DNA from: Certhia americana
Taxonomy: Eukaryota > Chordata > Aves > Passeriformes > Certhiidae
NCBI GenBank assembly: GCA_018697195.1
Contig: CM031873.1
Coordinates: 4,279,063-4,343,062 of the forward strand
DNA: 64,000 nucleotides
Direction of reading: 5' to 3'
The notes under the pieces were generated by a model. That model made no database searches and had not been told where the DNA came from. It saw nothing but the letters and a program-made list of their open reading frames with translations. The translations under genes and the position numbers were made by a program. The first letter of the stretch is position 1. The number at the start of each line of letters is the position of its first letter. Shown piece by piece: positions 26,930 through 45,330 of the stretch.

Positions 26930-27920
26930 GAGGATTATTTTAACATTTTTCTGCTCGGCTCTCACGGGCACCGAGGAGCAGGCGGGGACAGCCGGGGCGG
27001 CGGCGGGGATCCACCCAGAGCTGGGGGGCCGAGGAGGCTTCCCCGGGCACCGCTGCCCGCAGGGATGAAGGTGAGCCCACCACAGGAAAGGCACCGAGAT
27101 TCCACAACAGTTTCTCCGGGAGAATCGCTCCCGCAGATCCCGGGCCGAGCGCCAGTTCCCTCACGGAGCCCCGGCCCCATTCCCCTCACGGCTCTTCCCT
27201 CCACGTCCGCCATTTTAAACCGTGCCCGCCCGCCCGCCAGCAACACAAGCCATTCACTTCTACATCGCTTTTTTTTTTCCCGCGGCGGGGGTTTGCCGCC
27301 CCTCTCCCTCTCACACACACATTGCTCTGCCCTAATTTCTTCTTTTTAATTGTTATCGCTATTGTTTGGGAGATTTTTACGGTTTTCAACACACATTGTT
27401 TAAAAATTTCCCCGCCTCCACCGACCTCTTCCGGGTCACGGCGGCGGCGTTTTAACAGCAACCTTCCAACCGCGCGGCGAATTATTAATTTAGAGGGGGA
27501 TTCTGCGCGCTGCCTCCGGGACCACCTCGGGGAAAAGTAGGAAAAAGAGATCGTGGGGCCGCTGCCGCGGGGCGGCGGGCGGGGCGGTGCCGCGTTCCCT
27601 TTCCGGGGCACCGCCGGCCATTTTGTGGCGTTAAGCCGCGCGCGCGGGCGGTTCCCCCTCATTTCCTCGTCGCGGCGGGACGGGGCGGCCGCTCCTGGCG
27701 CTTCGCTCCGGCCTCGGGCCGCCCCTCGGAGCCTGAGGTGGGTGCTGCTCCCTGCGGCCCCCGCGGCTTTTCCCCTATGCGCTGTAGTTCTCCTCCTTTC
27801 TGGACTCGCCCTGCGGTGTGAGGCCCATTGCCCTCAGGGCCGCGCCAGCTGCTGACCCTCTTCAACCCCTCAGGTTTATTCTCTTCGGCCGCCTCCGCCC
27901 CTCAGGGGCTCCTGCCCACC
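26930..27920 (+). promoter_or_regulatory. SRSF2: CpG-rich promoter region and 5' UTR of SRSF2
   Basis: This block has dense CpG in two sub-blocks (about 26930-27300 and 27420-27920), separated by an AT-rich segment at about 27330-27415. YY1-like motifs (CCGCCATTTT at 27207-27216; GGCCATTTTG at 27616-27625) and an ETS-like CTTCCGGG (27428-27435) are visible. These are typical of TATA-less housekeeping promoters. The transcription start is probably in the second sub-block. A strong + strand splice-donor consensus (GATGAAG|GTGAGC) at 27070/27071 could end an upstream alternative first exon. Confidence 0.65.
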
Positions 27921-29141
27921 ATGAGCTACGGCCGACCGCCGCCCGATGTGGAGGGCATGACGTCCCTCAAGGTGGATAACCTAACCTACCGCACCTCCCC
28001 GGACACCCTCCGGAGGGTCTTTGAGAAGTACGGCCGCGTGGGCGACGTCTACATCCCCCGGGACCGGTACACCAAGGAGAGCCGCGGCTTCGCCTTCGTG
28101 CGCTTCCACGACAAGCGGGACGCGGAGGACGCGATGGACGCGATGGACGGGGCGGTGCTGGACGGCCGGGAGCTCCGCGTGCAGATGGCCCGCTACGGCC
28201 GCCCGCCCGACTCGCACCACAGCCGCCGCGGGCCGCCGCCCCGCCGGTACAGCAGCAGCGGCTACGGCCGCCGCAGCCGCAGGTGAGCGCCGCGGAACGG
28301 GCAGCGAGCGGAGCTTGGGCAGTCAATGAGGTGAACCTTAGCTGTGCGCCTGTGCAGTGGGAGCCGTTTGTTTTCGTGTTGGTTGCCTAGAGAGGCAGTG
28401 AGGTCTCCGCCACTGAACCGTATGGACAGAGAGTTGAGCTATGTGCTCTAGGCCGATCCTGCTTAAGCAGGGAGGTTGGGCTGCATGACCCAGTGTTGCT
28501 CCTTCCAGCCGGACCGATTCTGGGGTTCTGTGTCCTTTTCCCAGGGAGTTTGGCGGTGGGGCTGGGAAGAGGAAGTGGGGGTTTACTAGCAAAGGCACGT
28601 GTGGTTCCCTCGGAGTGGAAGGGTTTCGCCCTGTAGTAGATTTAGCCCCCGGCCACTCACTCTGAACAATGGCGCCCTCGTAATACTCATTTTCTTGCCC
28701 ACGTGCGTCCTGTTCCGCCTTCCCTGTCCCACAGCACTCGCTCCAGTCCGTGCGTCGTCACCCGTGAGCAACTTTTAACGCGCCCTTTTTTTTTCCCTCT
28801 TTCTTTTTTTTTTTTTTCCCCTCCTGGTATGTTTTAGCCCTAGAAGACGCCGTCGCAGCCGATCTAGAAGCAGGAGCCGCTCTAGGTCCCGCAGTCGGTC
28901 CCGCTACAGTCGATCCAAATCCCGGTCTCGCACACGCTCCCGGTCTCGTTCCACCTCCAAGTCCAGGTCTGCAAGGAGATCCAAGTCAAAGTCCTCATCT
29001 GTCTCCAGATCCCGGTCCAGGTCAAGATCCCGGTCCAGATCTAGAAGCCCTCCCCCTGCCTCAAAGAGGGAATCCAACTCTAGATCCAGATCTAAGAGCC
29101 CTCCCAAGTCTCCGGAAGAAGAAGGAGCTGTATCCTCCTAG
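27921..29141 (+). CDS. SRSF2: SRSF2 (SC35), serine/arginine-rich splicing factor 2
   Basis: This nuclear speckle SR protein binds exonic enhancers and promotes exon definition. It has two coding exons, 27921-28282 (362 bp) and 28838-29141 (304 bp), with GTGAGC donor and TTTTAG acceptor. They join in phase to 221 codons plus TAG, the same length as the human protein. The RRM spans about residues 14-92, with RNP2 LKVDNL (16-21) and RNP1 RGFAFVRF (55-62). A hinge follows that contains Pro95 (RYGRPPDS), the residue mutated in human myeloid disease. The RS domain runs from about residue 117, ending [15 protein letters not shown]. Versus human, the hinge has YSSSGYG where human has YGGGGYG, and the tail has [11 protein letters not shown]. 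The first exon is extremely GC-rich, the second is not. Confidence 0.98.
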
Positions 29142-31325
29142 GAGCATGGTAATGTACCTCGGGATCAGCACAGGATGCATGTTACTTTATTAGAGCACTT
29201 AGGTGGGGTGTTGGGTAGCTCTTGGAACATGAGTAGCCTGAACCAGGTGAATCCTAGTGGGGCACATTATTAGTTGTTGGTTTTGGTTTTTTTTTTCTTG
29301 AGCAGTGGTTTTTTGGTTATTGATTTAGGGAAATAATTACTGAAGGGTTTTCTACGGAGAAATTTTTTTTTTTATTTTTAAAAAACAGAAAATGTTTTAT
29401 TGCAAGATTAATGCCTTGGTTTTAATAAAATATTGTATGAGACGCAACCTATGATGCAAATGACTATTTCTTACTGTATTTATCCAACATCTGCATTTTC
29501 CCCTTTAAAGCTGCGGTCTCCTGTTTGCTAAAAGAATATTGGCCAGTATTGCAGATTTTAACTGATTTGGCTGATCCTCCAGGGACCAGTTTCTGTGGGC
29601 GTGTGTTGGAGCAGGTTTGTCTTACACTGTTAAAGATACACTATCCTTTTAGAACGGAAGATCGGTTCAGTGGCCATTATACTGACTGGAGGTAATAACT
29701 GTCCTAGAAAAGTGGCAAATTCCTTGCAACAAGAAAACCACGGAAACTAGTTTTTCCTCAAGTCGACATCTTGAAGAGGCATCTAAGGATACACCGGGTG
29801 GGGAAAGGATAGTGTGTCTTTAACCCTTCAAACTGTTTGGTCCTGTTTTTTAAAAGGAAAGGGCCTGAGCTAGCTCTGGAGTTAGATAATTGTAGCAAAA
29901 TTAGTCATATTTTCCATTTTGAATGCTAATTAGAGCTTAGTTAAGACTTTCTGAAGAAGTGTTAGTTTTGTAACTTTGATAGAACTCTGAACAAATTGAG
30001 TGGTGAACAGGCTGAATTGAAGTTAATGGTGGCTTGATCTCCAGCCTGGTGCTTATTCTCCTTTGTAACTAAATATTTTGACCAAATCTTACATTTGGCC
30101 TCTGAAGTAAAGCAGCTCAGGGGGGGAGGTGGAACACTGTGGAAATTCCTCAAACTTAATTAAATTAGGCAAAGCCAGTTGAAACACAACTAGAAGTATC
30201 CCTGAAGTCATCCGCACCCAAAATAGACAAGATAGAAACCTGGCTGAACTTTTCTCTCTTCAAACCTAGATGCTTCAGCTAAATGAGAACCCAGATAAAG
30301 GACGCCTTTGGGGGGAAAAGATCGCTTGAGTCTTCAGCCCGTTGGAGAGACCCTGGCCGAGCAACCAGCTGTTGAAAAGGTTATTTTGTAACATTTTGTC
30401 TAACTTTTTACTTGTTTAAGTTGCGCCTCAAGTGGCAGATTTTACATTTTATGTGCCATTTTGTTGCTGTTATTCAAATTTCTTGTAATTTAGTGAAGTG
30501 AACGACTACCGATTTCATTATTGGCTTGGATATTTGAGGTAAAACTTCATTTTTGTTTATATAGTGCTGACTTCTATTGGAAATTAAAATCGATGGTAAC
30601 TTGCTGCCTCCAGTTTCATACTGAGGAATCATGCAGCCATTATATGCTGATAGCTAACTGTCAGAAAGTACTCTCAATTTTATCTTGATTCCTTAAATAA
30701 AATTCTGCAAAACTTCAACTTGAAACTTACTGTAAATGCTTTTTTTTAAAAAAGAAAGAAAGAAAAACTTTGACTTAAAAATAGCATCTTCAGATTCAAA
30801 TTGGTAGAAATCTTTTCAGGTGACAGTTGATATTTGCAAGGATTGTTTTTATCAGCCTCAATTCTAATCTCTTCTCTTATGTATTTTTGTGCACTAGGCG
30901 CAGTTGTGTAGCAGTTGAGTAATGCTGGTTAGCTGTTAAGGTGGCGTGTTGCAGTGCAGAGTGCTTGGCTGTTTCCTGTTGTCTCCTGATTGCTCCTGTG
31001 TAACGATGCCTTGTCGTGCAGAAACAAATGGCTGTCCAGTTAATTAAAATGCCTGACAACTGCACTTCCAGTCACCCGGGCCTTGCGTAAAAAAAATGGA
31101 GCATACAGTGAGCACATCTAGCTGATGATATACACACCTTATTTTTTCCAGAATGGTAAAACTTTCCAACCTACATATATGAACTTACATATGAGAATTG
31201 TAATGTTAAGCAAAGAAATGGTTCATTCCTTTGTAAGTAATGATTGGTGTATCTTTTGCTTAAGACATTCTGTACTATACCCACTGTCTCTGTAGTTAAT
31301 ATTAAACATTTTTTTTTTCTGTGTT
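29142..31325 (+). other. SRSF2: SRSF2 3' UTR and candidate regulated 3' UTR intron
   Basis: No other gene is seen up to about 31,325. Poly(A) signals occur at 29424-29429 (AATAAA), 30696-30701 (AATAAA) and 31301-31306 (ATTAAA), so short and long 3' UTRs are likely. A donor-like CATG|GTAATG sits at 29148/29149, seven bases after the stop codon. A strong acceptor (TTTTCTCTCTTCAAACCTAG) ends at 30269. Mammalian SRSF2 autoregulates by alternative splicing in its 3' UTR coupled to nonsense-mediated decay. The layout here would allow the same, but the splice pairings are inferred. Confidence 0.6.
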
Positions 31326-32134
31326 AACTTTTCTCAATTTAATGTCTTGGGTCAGCTTATTTTTAGCTTGAAAAGATTTCTGCAATTATACTGTCAATGT
31401 TTAACTTCTATATAGTAACTAAATGCTTTCTACTGCTTATAAATTTTATCCACTGGGGTTGCTTTTAAATTACCGTGGGCAGACTTTAATTAGTATTGTA
31501 CTAACCCAACGTCGTGTGGCAAGTGCTAACGCACCAGGCCACAAAGACAGAACCAAGCAGGTCCTGGGATGGTGTTGTGGGAGATCCACACTGAGCAGTA
31601 CTAAGAATAATTGCATTGCTGTGTGCTTGTCGTGGCTCACCAGGCTGCTGCTTGACGGGGGCTGATCTTTACAGTGATGATTTCTCTTGATTTGGTACCA
31701 AATGACTTGTAACTTCAACCATCCTGTGTCAAGGGTTATTGTAATGCCTTGTTTTTATTTTATGCATGTATGTTAAATGGGAATGGAAACATCTGAACGC
31801 TGGCAGTATGGCTTTGTTGAGGATTAAAAGTTCTTTTGTACAAACTGAGGAGTTTATATGTTCCAGGTTAGTGTAGTCTGCACACACTCACAGAGGGGCT
31901 GGCTTTGGTATGTGGATCTTTGGTAAGGATTCTCAGTCCTGGGAAAGGGATCTTACGGGGATGGGTTTTTATTTTAAGAATGCAGTTACCTTTTCATAGT
32001 TGAAGCTGTGGATTTAGATTAAATCTTGTGGATTTCCAGCTTAAAAACTATTGTGTAGTGGCTCACATGATGGAATTGAGTCTCTGAACTATTTCATGGA
32101 CTTGGGGGAGGAACACAAATTTCTCTAAAGACAT
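31326..32134. other. Convergent intergenic region between SRSF2 and METTL23
   Basis: It lies between the last SRSF2 poly(A) signal and the METTL23 poly(A) region. No exon, repeat family or RNA gene is recognised. It could still include the tail of a longer SRSF2 3' UTR. Confidence 0.45.
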
Positions 32135-32153
32135 AGCTGGCAAACAAAACAGC

Positions 32154-32159
32154 TTTATT
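32154..32159 (-). terminator. METTL23: METTL23 polyadenylation signal
   Basis: The - strand reads AATAAA here, about 107 bases beyond the METTL23 stop codon. This gives a short 3' UTR. Confidence 0.7.
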
Positions 32160-32265
32160 TTCACAATGCATGTTTTAAGAATTGCTGCTTCCCCAAAATA
32201 TCCACGAGGTCTGCTGTAAGCAGGACTGTTCTCTGCAGCTCTGTGCTACAGTGGACAGCTGAGGA

Positions 32266-33761
32266 TCACCTTGTACTGAAATCTAAAGTGGAATAAACTG
32301 AAGTGCCCTCTGACTGTGCTAGTGAGATGATCATCATTTCAATTGTGTGTCTTCCTGGCATAGAGGAGCTGGCCAAGTGCTCTTTGTCTGCATCAAAGGA
32401 ATGCAAGGGAACGTGGATGCTCTTCAGATTCCATTTGTGGAGCAGCGCCTCGATAGACCAGTCAGCACTGAGGGGAGGAAACAAGAGTTAAAACCTAACC
32501 CGGGGTTAGCACTGCTACAGTAACTCGAGCAGGCTGTCACCAAAACAGTACAACACTGCTGGGTTTGTAAATTTTCTGCTTAAATTGGTGGTTCTTGGAT
32601 TATTTCCAGACTCAGTTACCTCCAGGATTTACTGGACAAATAGCAGCCTGACTTGTAATAAAGGGCTTTTCTGAGTCAGTGGTGGTGCCACAGAGTTCAT
32701 GCTCATCCACAGCTGAGACAGGAGTTAAGATTTGAGTTTTAAATATGTAAAAATTTACCTTCGGACTTGGTAAGTTGTCCAGAATTCAGCTTGTGGGTTC
32801 TTCTCCAACAAGAAGTAAATGGTCGTTAAAATATCTTCAAAGTCTGTGTAGTTTGGGGAGATAAAGCATTCTGGGTTAGTCTCTGGATTCCAGGTGTAGA
32901 TAAATCTGCCTGGTTCTATGAGATGGTAATTACAAATCAATGCAAGCACAGGGTATAGGTATGAGAGAGCCAAGCATGGTGTGAAGGGACTTAGTTATTT
33001 ACTAAATCTTCTCCTTCCACACCCTCAGCCGCATTTATGACAGCTCTAAAACTAGAATTGCCCCAGAATAACAAGGTCAGTAGCACAGTGCCACCTGCTC
33101 TTCTGACACTGTTCCCAGCGCTCCTTGCAGTCACAAACCAAAGATATAACCAAGAGCATTACAGTACCTTTGGGGTCAAAAAAGACATCTGAGCCTAAAA
33201 TAATGTCTATGGGAGCAAGAGAGAGCAGCTCTGGCGACACACGGCCCCAGGTGAGACCGAGGACGGGCAGGTGCGGCAGGCGGTTGATGAGGCAGCTGCT
33301 GCGGCAGCTCTGCAGGCAGTGCGGCAGCTCCTCGCTGTCCGACAGGATCACCTGCGCACCGCACCTGGCGGCCACCACGCCGGGGAGACTCACACCGGCA
33401 CCGATCTGAAACCACAGCGACTTCGTGGAGACCGCGGGCGGAGCCTAACCCGCGGTCACGACCGGGGAACCGGGCGGGGAACGGGCGGGGAACGGGCGGT
33501 ACCTCCAGCACTCGCTTGCCGGGCAGGCTCCGCCTGTGAGCCCACAGGTACTGGGCCAGGACCACCGCGCAGGGCCACACGTACATGCCGTACTGCGAGT
33601 CCAGCACCTGCAAGACAGCGGCTGAGGCGCTGTGCCCCGGCAGCTCCCGCTGTTCCCCGTGTCCCGGCTGTCCCCGGTACCTCGGGCACGCGCACGGCCA
33701 GCACCGCCGCACCCTCCGCGAAGCGGTACCGCCGCGCGCGCTGCCGCCGCGGCTCCGCCAT
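32266..33761 (-). CDS. METTL23: METTL23, class I SAM-dependent methyltransferase
   Basis: This is a small methyltransferase of the METTL21/23 family. It has been linked to histone H3 arginine-17 methylation in mouse and to intellectual disability in humans. Five - strand coding exons are 33681-33761, 33503-33607, 33168-33405, 32759-32843 and 32266-32467. Phases match and they total 236 codons plus stop. The SAM-binding motif I (EIGAGVSLPG, residues 62-71) crosses the second exon junction. SDVFFDPKDFEDIL and YQVRSADWSIEALL follow. The human canonical form is 190 residues and starts at the Met equivalent to Met35 here. The upstream 34 residues (MAEPRRQRARRYRF...) match the longer-isoform style. 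The C terminus is about 12 residues longer than human. An in-frame ATG at 33809 could extend it further. It is divergently transcribed from JMJD6. Confidence 0.93.
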
Positions 33762-41151
<7,390 letters not shown>

Positions 41152-41375
41152 CCCCAGGGCAGCTGGTGGTTTTAAACAAGCACAGGACAATACAGGGGAA
41201 AGCTGGCACATTGCAGATAGGAGGTTCCCCAGGAGAGAGGGATGGAGAGCAAGGGATTCCTTACAGGGCATAAAGCAGTTGATCAGTGGTATCTTGCCTC
41301 AATGTATTATTTTAATTGTTGCAAACAGAAAACTGAGATTATTGATGGTTTTATAAAAATCAGGGGTTTTTATTT

Positions 41376-41381
41376 AATAAA
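41376..41381 (+). terminator. JMJD6: JMJD6 polyadenylation signal
   Basis: AATAAA lies 225 bases after the JMJD6 stop codon, followed by a T-rich stretch. It is the first strong signal after the coding region. Confidence 0.65.
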
Positions 41382-41399
41382 CAGTCTTACTACTTTTCC

Positions 41400-43399
41400 T
41401 AGTTGTCTCTTTTAATAGATTAAAGGATTTGATTTTATCTTCATTAAATGGGAGAGGTGGGATGTTTTAACTGCTCTTCAGAGAGCACAAATGGGTAGTG
41501 AAGAGTTAAAGATGAAGAATGATCAGGCAGCACTCAGGTTTCAATGTCTTGTTCAAACAGAAAACCTTCAAGTAGTTGTATGGTTTCTATAACTGCTGCC
41601 TGGACTATTTCAATTTGTTCCACTGCTTCATCTGCTAAAGTCAAAATGAATACTAAATTCCAAACGTCTGTGTTTACATTTAAAATAAATAAATAAATAT
41701 CAAGCAGGTTTCAGTCAGTGTGGAAGGAGGCAAATTAATAATTTGGTTTAAATTAATATTGCAAAATCAAGAATAGCTATGCTTAGGATGAAGTTGCTGA
41801 GGAAAGCAGTCCTCTGGACAGGCCAGGTTAAAAACAGTGGAACACTGGGAATCTGGGAGTATACTGCAGGGAAGAACTTAAACATTCTTTGTTAAATGAA
41901 GCATTTTTCTCATATAGCAGAGGCTTGCCAAAATTCTTACGCAAATTCCTTGCAGCTTTGTTAAGTGCTGCTGGATTGGCTGCCTGCCTGCATTAGAGTG
42001 CTGGCCAGCTCTTGAGCTCTTTGGATGCTCCAGGTTTGGCATGCAAGTGCTGTGGTGGCTTAGTGTGTGGCTTGTTAAGAAGGTGTGCAGCAGTAATATA
42101 CCTGAGGAAGTCCATATTCCAGCATGATTCCAGCCTGACTTCCCAGTGTGGGGACTGCCTGAAGACCTGTGTGCTCCTGTAGAATGCTCTCTTGTTTCCA
42201 GCAGTTGCTCATAACTGAACACAATTGAATTACAAGTACAGAACATTGTTAAAGGTTGGGGAGAACTGTACTGACTGCTTATTTTGCCCTGGAGATTTCC
42301 ACAATTTGCTTGTTATGACATTGTCAAATCCCATTTTGGCAGCCAGTGTGACTTCAGGCAGGGAATGAGCAGCAGGAAAGAACAAACCTTAATGAAAACC
42401 CTGGTTTAAAAAGAAAGCTGTAAAAATGCACATCACCGTGCAGATCTGTTCTTCTGAAAAAAACTGTGCATTTTAAAATTATTTGCCATTCAAATTTTGA
42501 AATTAATACCCTAAATATTAAAAATTAGCACCTTCCCTAGAACATTTGCTTTCTGGGTTTCACTGTTCTTCCTCCTGTGTGTTGATTTTTTCACTCTGTG
42601 AGGGTGGTGGGCGTTCTGTTCCAGCTGTGTGATGGCTTAGTTGCTAGAAACGCTTCCAAACATGAAATCTTAACCCTGCTTGCACAATGCTGGTGGAAGA
42701 ATAAGCCTGAGATTAATCTGCATGCTGGGATCTTGTGCCCTGATACAAGGAGAATGCTCAAAGGCAGTTGTACCTTTTTTTGACAGGATTAGGGAATCTT
42801 GTGGAGGCCGCAGCTATCCCTGAGGGATAACACCACCTGCCCCCGAGGCAGCTGCCAATCGAAGCTCCATTAGCAGCCAGCCAGCTCTGTTCTACCCCCT
42901 TCTGCTTCTGTTTCTCACACTCCTTAAGTTTTTTGTCACTTCCTCGATCCAGACATCTTCGTTACGTCCTGTCCAAGGTTGGCTCCTGAATAACCTGCAG
43001 GGGAATGCCCCGACTGCGTCCTTTGTGCAATGCTTTGTCCCCTCTGTGCCCAGGGTGAGTGCACTATAGCCCAGCTGTGGGTAAGGACATGCCAAGTATT
43101 TAATGGGAACTGGCAAGGAAGACAACGGTCAGTTTTTAAAGAACTCTTTTTAAAACCAGCAGGTAAATGTTAAAAGCCTGCCTTGCTTTGACACTGTCAT
43201 ATGTTTACATGTTGTCCTGTACACTTGAGGAAAGGAACACCAGCCCTTCTGGCCTATCGGAACGTCCAGTGGATCTCACACCAGAATTTTGGGAAGAACA
43301 AGGAAGGAATGAGCTTCTGCATGAACTGAGCTGTGGAAAATGAGTCCTTGGATCTTACCCTGCTGCAGGAGACCATTGTTGTCAGGGCTGGCGCTTCCA
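41400..43399. other. Intergenic stretch downstream of JMJD6
   Basis: No exon on either strand and no recognised repeat family. An alternative longer JMJD6 3' UTR is possible, since AAATAAATAAATAAAT occurs near 41684-41699. Confidence 0.5.
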
Positions 43400-45330
43400 A
43401 GTGCGTGTCTCATAAAATCCTGGAATATGGGCACTTGGAAAGAACCTCTCAGGGTCATTGAGTTCAACTCCTGGCCCTGCACAGAAAGCAAGAACCCCAC
43501 CCTGTGCCCAAGAGCATTGTCCAGACACTTCATGAACTCAGACAGGCTCAGTGCTGTCACCATTGCCCTGGGGAGCCTGTTCCAGTGCCCAGCCACCCTC
43601 TGGGAAAAGCATTTTTGTGATATCTAACCCAGACCTGCCCTCACTCAGCTCCAGCCATTCCACTGAGTCCTGTCACTGGTCACAGGTGTGAAGAGATCAG
43701 TACCTGCCCCTCTGCTGTCCCTTGTGAGCATGCTGAATGAGGTCTGACCTTAGTCTCCTCCAGGCTGAACAGACAAGTGACTTTAGCCACTCCTCATACA
43801 GCTCACCCTCTGGACCCTTCACCATCCTCACAGCCTCCTTTGGATGCTCTCCAGTGGCTTAGTGTCTGTTAGATGTTGTGGTTCCCAAAACTGCCCCCAG
43901 CACTGAAGTTGAGGCTATCCCAGTGCAGAGCAGAGCAGGACAATCCCTTCCCTTTCCTGGCTGGTGATGCTGGGCCTGATGCCCCCAGGACACAGTTTGC
44001 CCTCTGGGTTCCAGGGCACTGCTGACTAAGATCCAGCTTGCCACCAACCAGCACCCCCAGGTCCCTTTCCACAGCTCTGCTCTCCAGCCTCTCGTTCCTC
44101 AGTCTGTCCACACAACCAGGAGTGCCCAGATCCCAGTGCAGAATCCAGCCCTTGCCCTTGTTGAACTCCATGTGATTGGTGATTTCCCCTCTCTAATTTG
44201 TTGAGGCCTCTCTACCCTTGAGGGAGTTGATAGCTCCTCCCAATTTAGTGTTGTTTGCAAACGTAATATTCCTTCCAGTCCTGCATCCAAGTCATTAATG
44301 AGGATGTTGAAGAGCCCAGGGATGAGGATGGAGCCCTGCAGAACCCCACTAGTGACCAGTGCCAGCCTGGTGTCACCCATTGTGTCCAACCTGTGAGCCA
44401 GTTGCTCACCCATCATGTAACACAGTTAACCAGCTGTGAGCTGGACAGTTTGTCCAGAAGGTCACTGGGAGAGACAATATCCAAAGCTTTGCTGAAGTCC
44501 AAAAGGTGGCATCTACTGGCTTTCATAGGTCAACCAGGTGGGTCACAGAAGGAGGTCAGATTCAAGAAGCAGGACTTTGCTTTCATGAAGCTGTGCTGGC
44601 TGTGACTGATGCCTGCATCATCCTCCAGGTGTTTCTCAGTACTTCCCAGAATCATCTCTTCCATGATTTGGCCGGGCACTGAAGTGAGGCTGACAGGCCT
44701 GTGGTTTCCAGGGTCCTCATTCCTGAAAACTGGGACATTTGCCAGCTTCCAGTCAGCTGGAACTCCTCCGGATTCCCAAGACTGCTCAAAAGTCATTGAG
44801 AGGTTTGGTGATGATAGCAGCAGCATCTTGAGGGTTCTCAGATGAATCCTGTGAGGCCCCATGGATTTGTAGGCATCCATCTGGAATAGCAGATCCTGCT
44901 GCATTGGGGTTGACTGGGAGTTGAACATTCTGACAGTCACAGTCCTCCAGCTCAGGGCACTGAGACCCCCTTGGTCCATCATCTGTGCTGAAGACAGGCA
45001 AAGAAACATTAAACACCTCTGCCATGTCCATGTCCCCGTTTGTGAAGTGACCATCCTCATCCTGGAATGGGCCAGTGTTATTTCTAATTTGCCTTTTGCC
45101 ATTAATGTATTTGAAAAACTCTTTTTTTATTTCCCCCATGGTTTTGGCCAATTTCATCACCAGTTGAGCTTTGGCCACATGAATTTTCTCCCTACAGTGG
45201 CAGCAGCATTTCTGTATTCTTCCCATGTCACCTGACCTAGCTTCCACAGGGCAAACACCTTCCTTTTTCATCTTACTTCCACGAGAAGATCCCTGTTCAG
45301 CCAAGGAAGGGAAGGTGGTGTGAATGCCCC
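43400..45330 (-). mobile_element. Long CR1 LINE copy with decayed reverse transcriptase
   Basis: Oriented on the - strand, with its 3' end near 43400 (the + strand reads cctctcagggtcattgagtt). Frames at 44786-45304 and 44530-45102 carry CR1 reverse-transcriptase signatures: DDGPRGSQCPELED, SWESGGVPADWKLANV, NHRPVSLTSVPGQIMEE and ISHSQHSFMKAKSC. A later piece (44099-44416) reads VLQGSILIPGLFNILINDLD, the degenerate catalytic-region neighbourhood. Frames shift between pieces and stops occur, so it is inactive. At about 1.9 kb it is the longest CR1 copy in the window. Confidence 0.85.

Noticed and set aside
28904..29107. Asp/Leu-rich - strand frame opposite the SRSF2 RS domain
   Set aside because: It is the antisense shadow of the Ser-Arg dipeptide repeats.
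29142..31325. A microRNA or snoRNA hosted by SRSF2
   Set aside because: A host-gene microRNA is known in mammals, but I could not identify a convincing hairpin or box motifs here.
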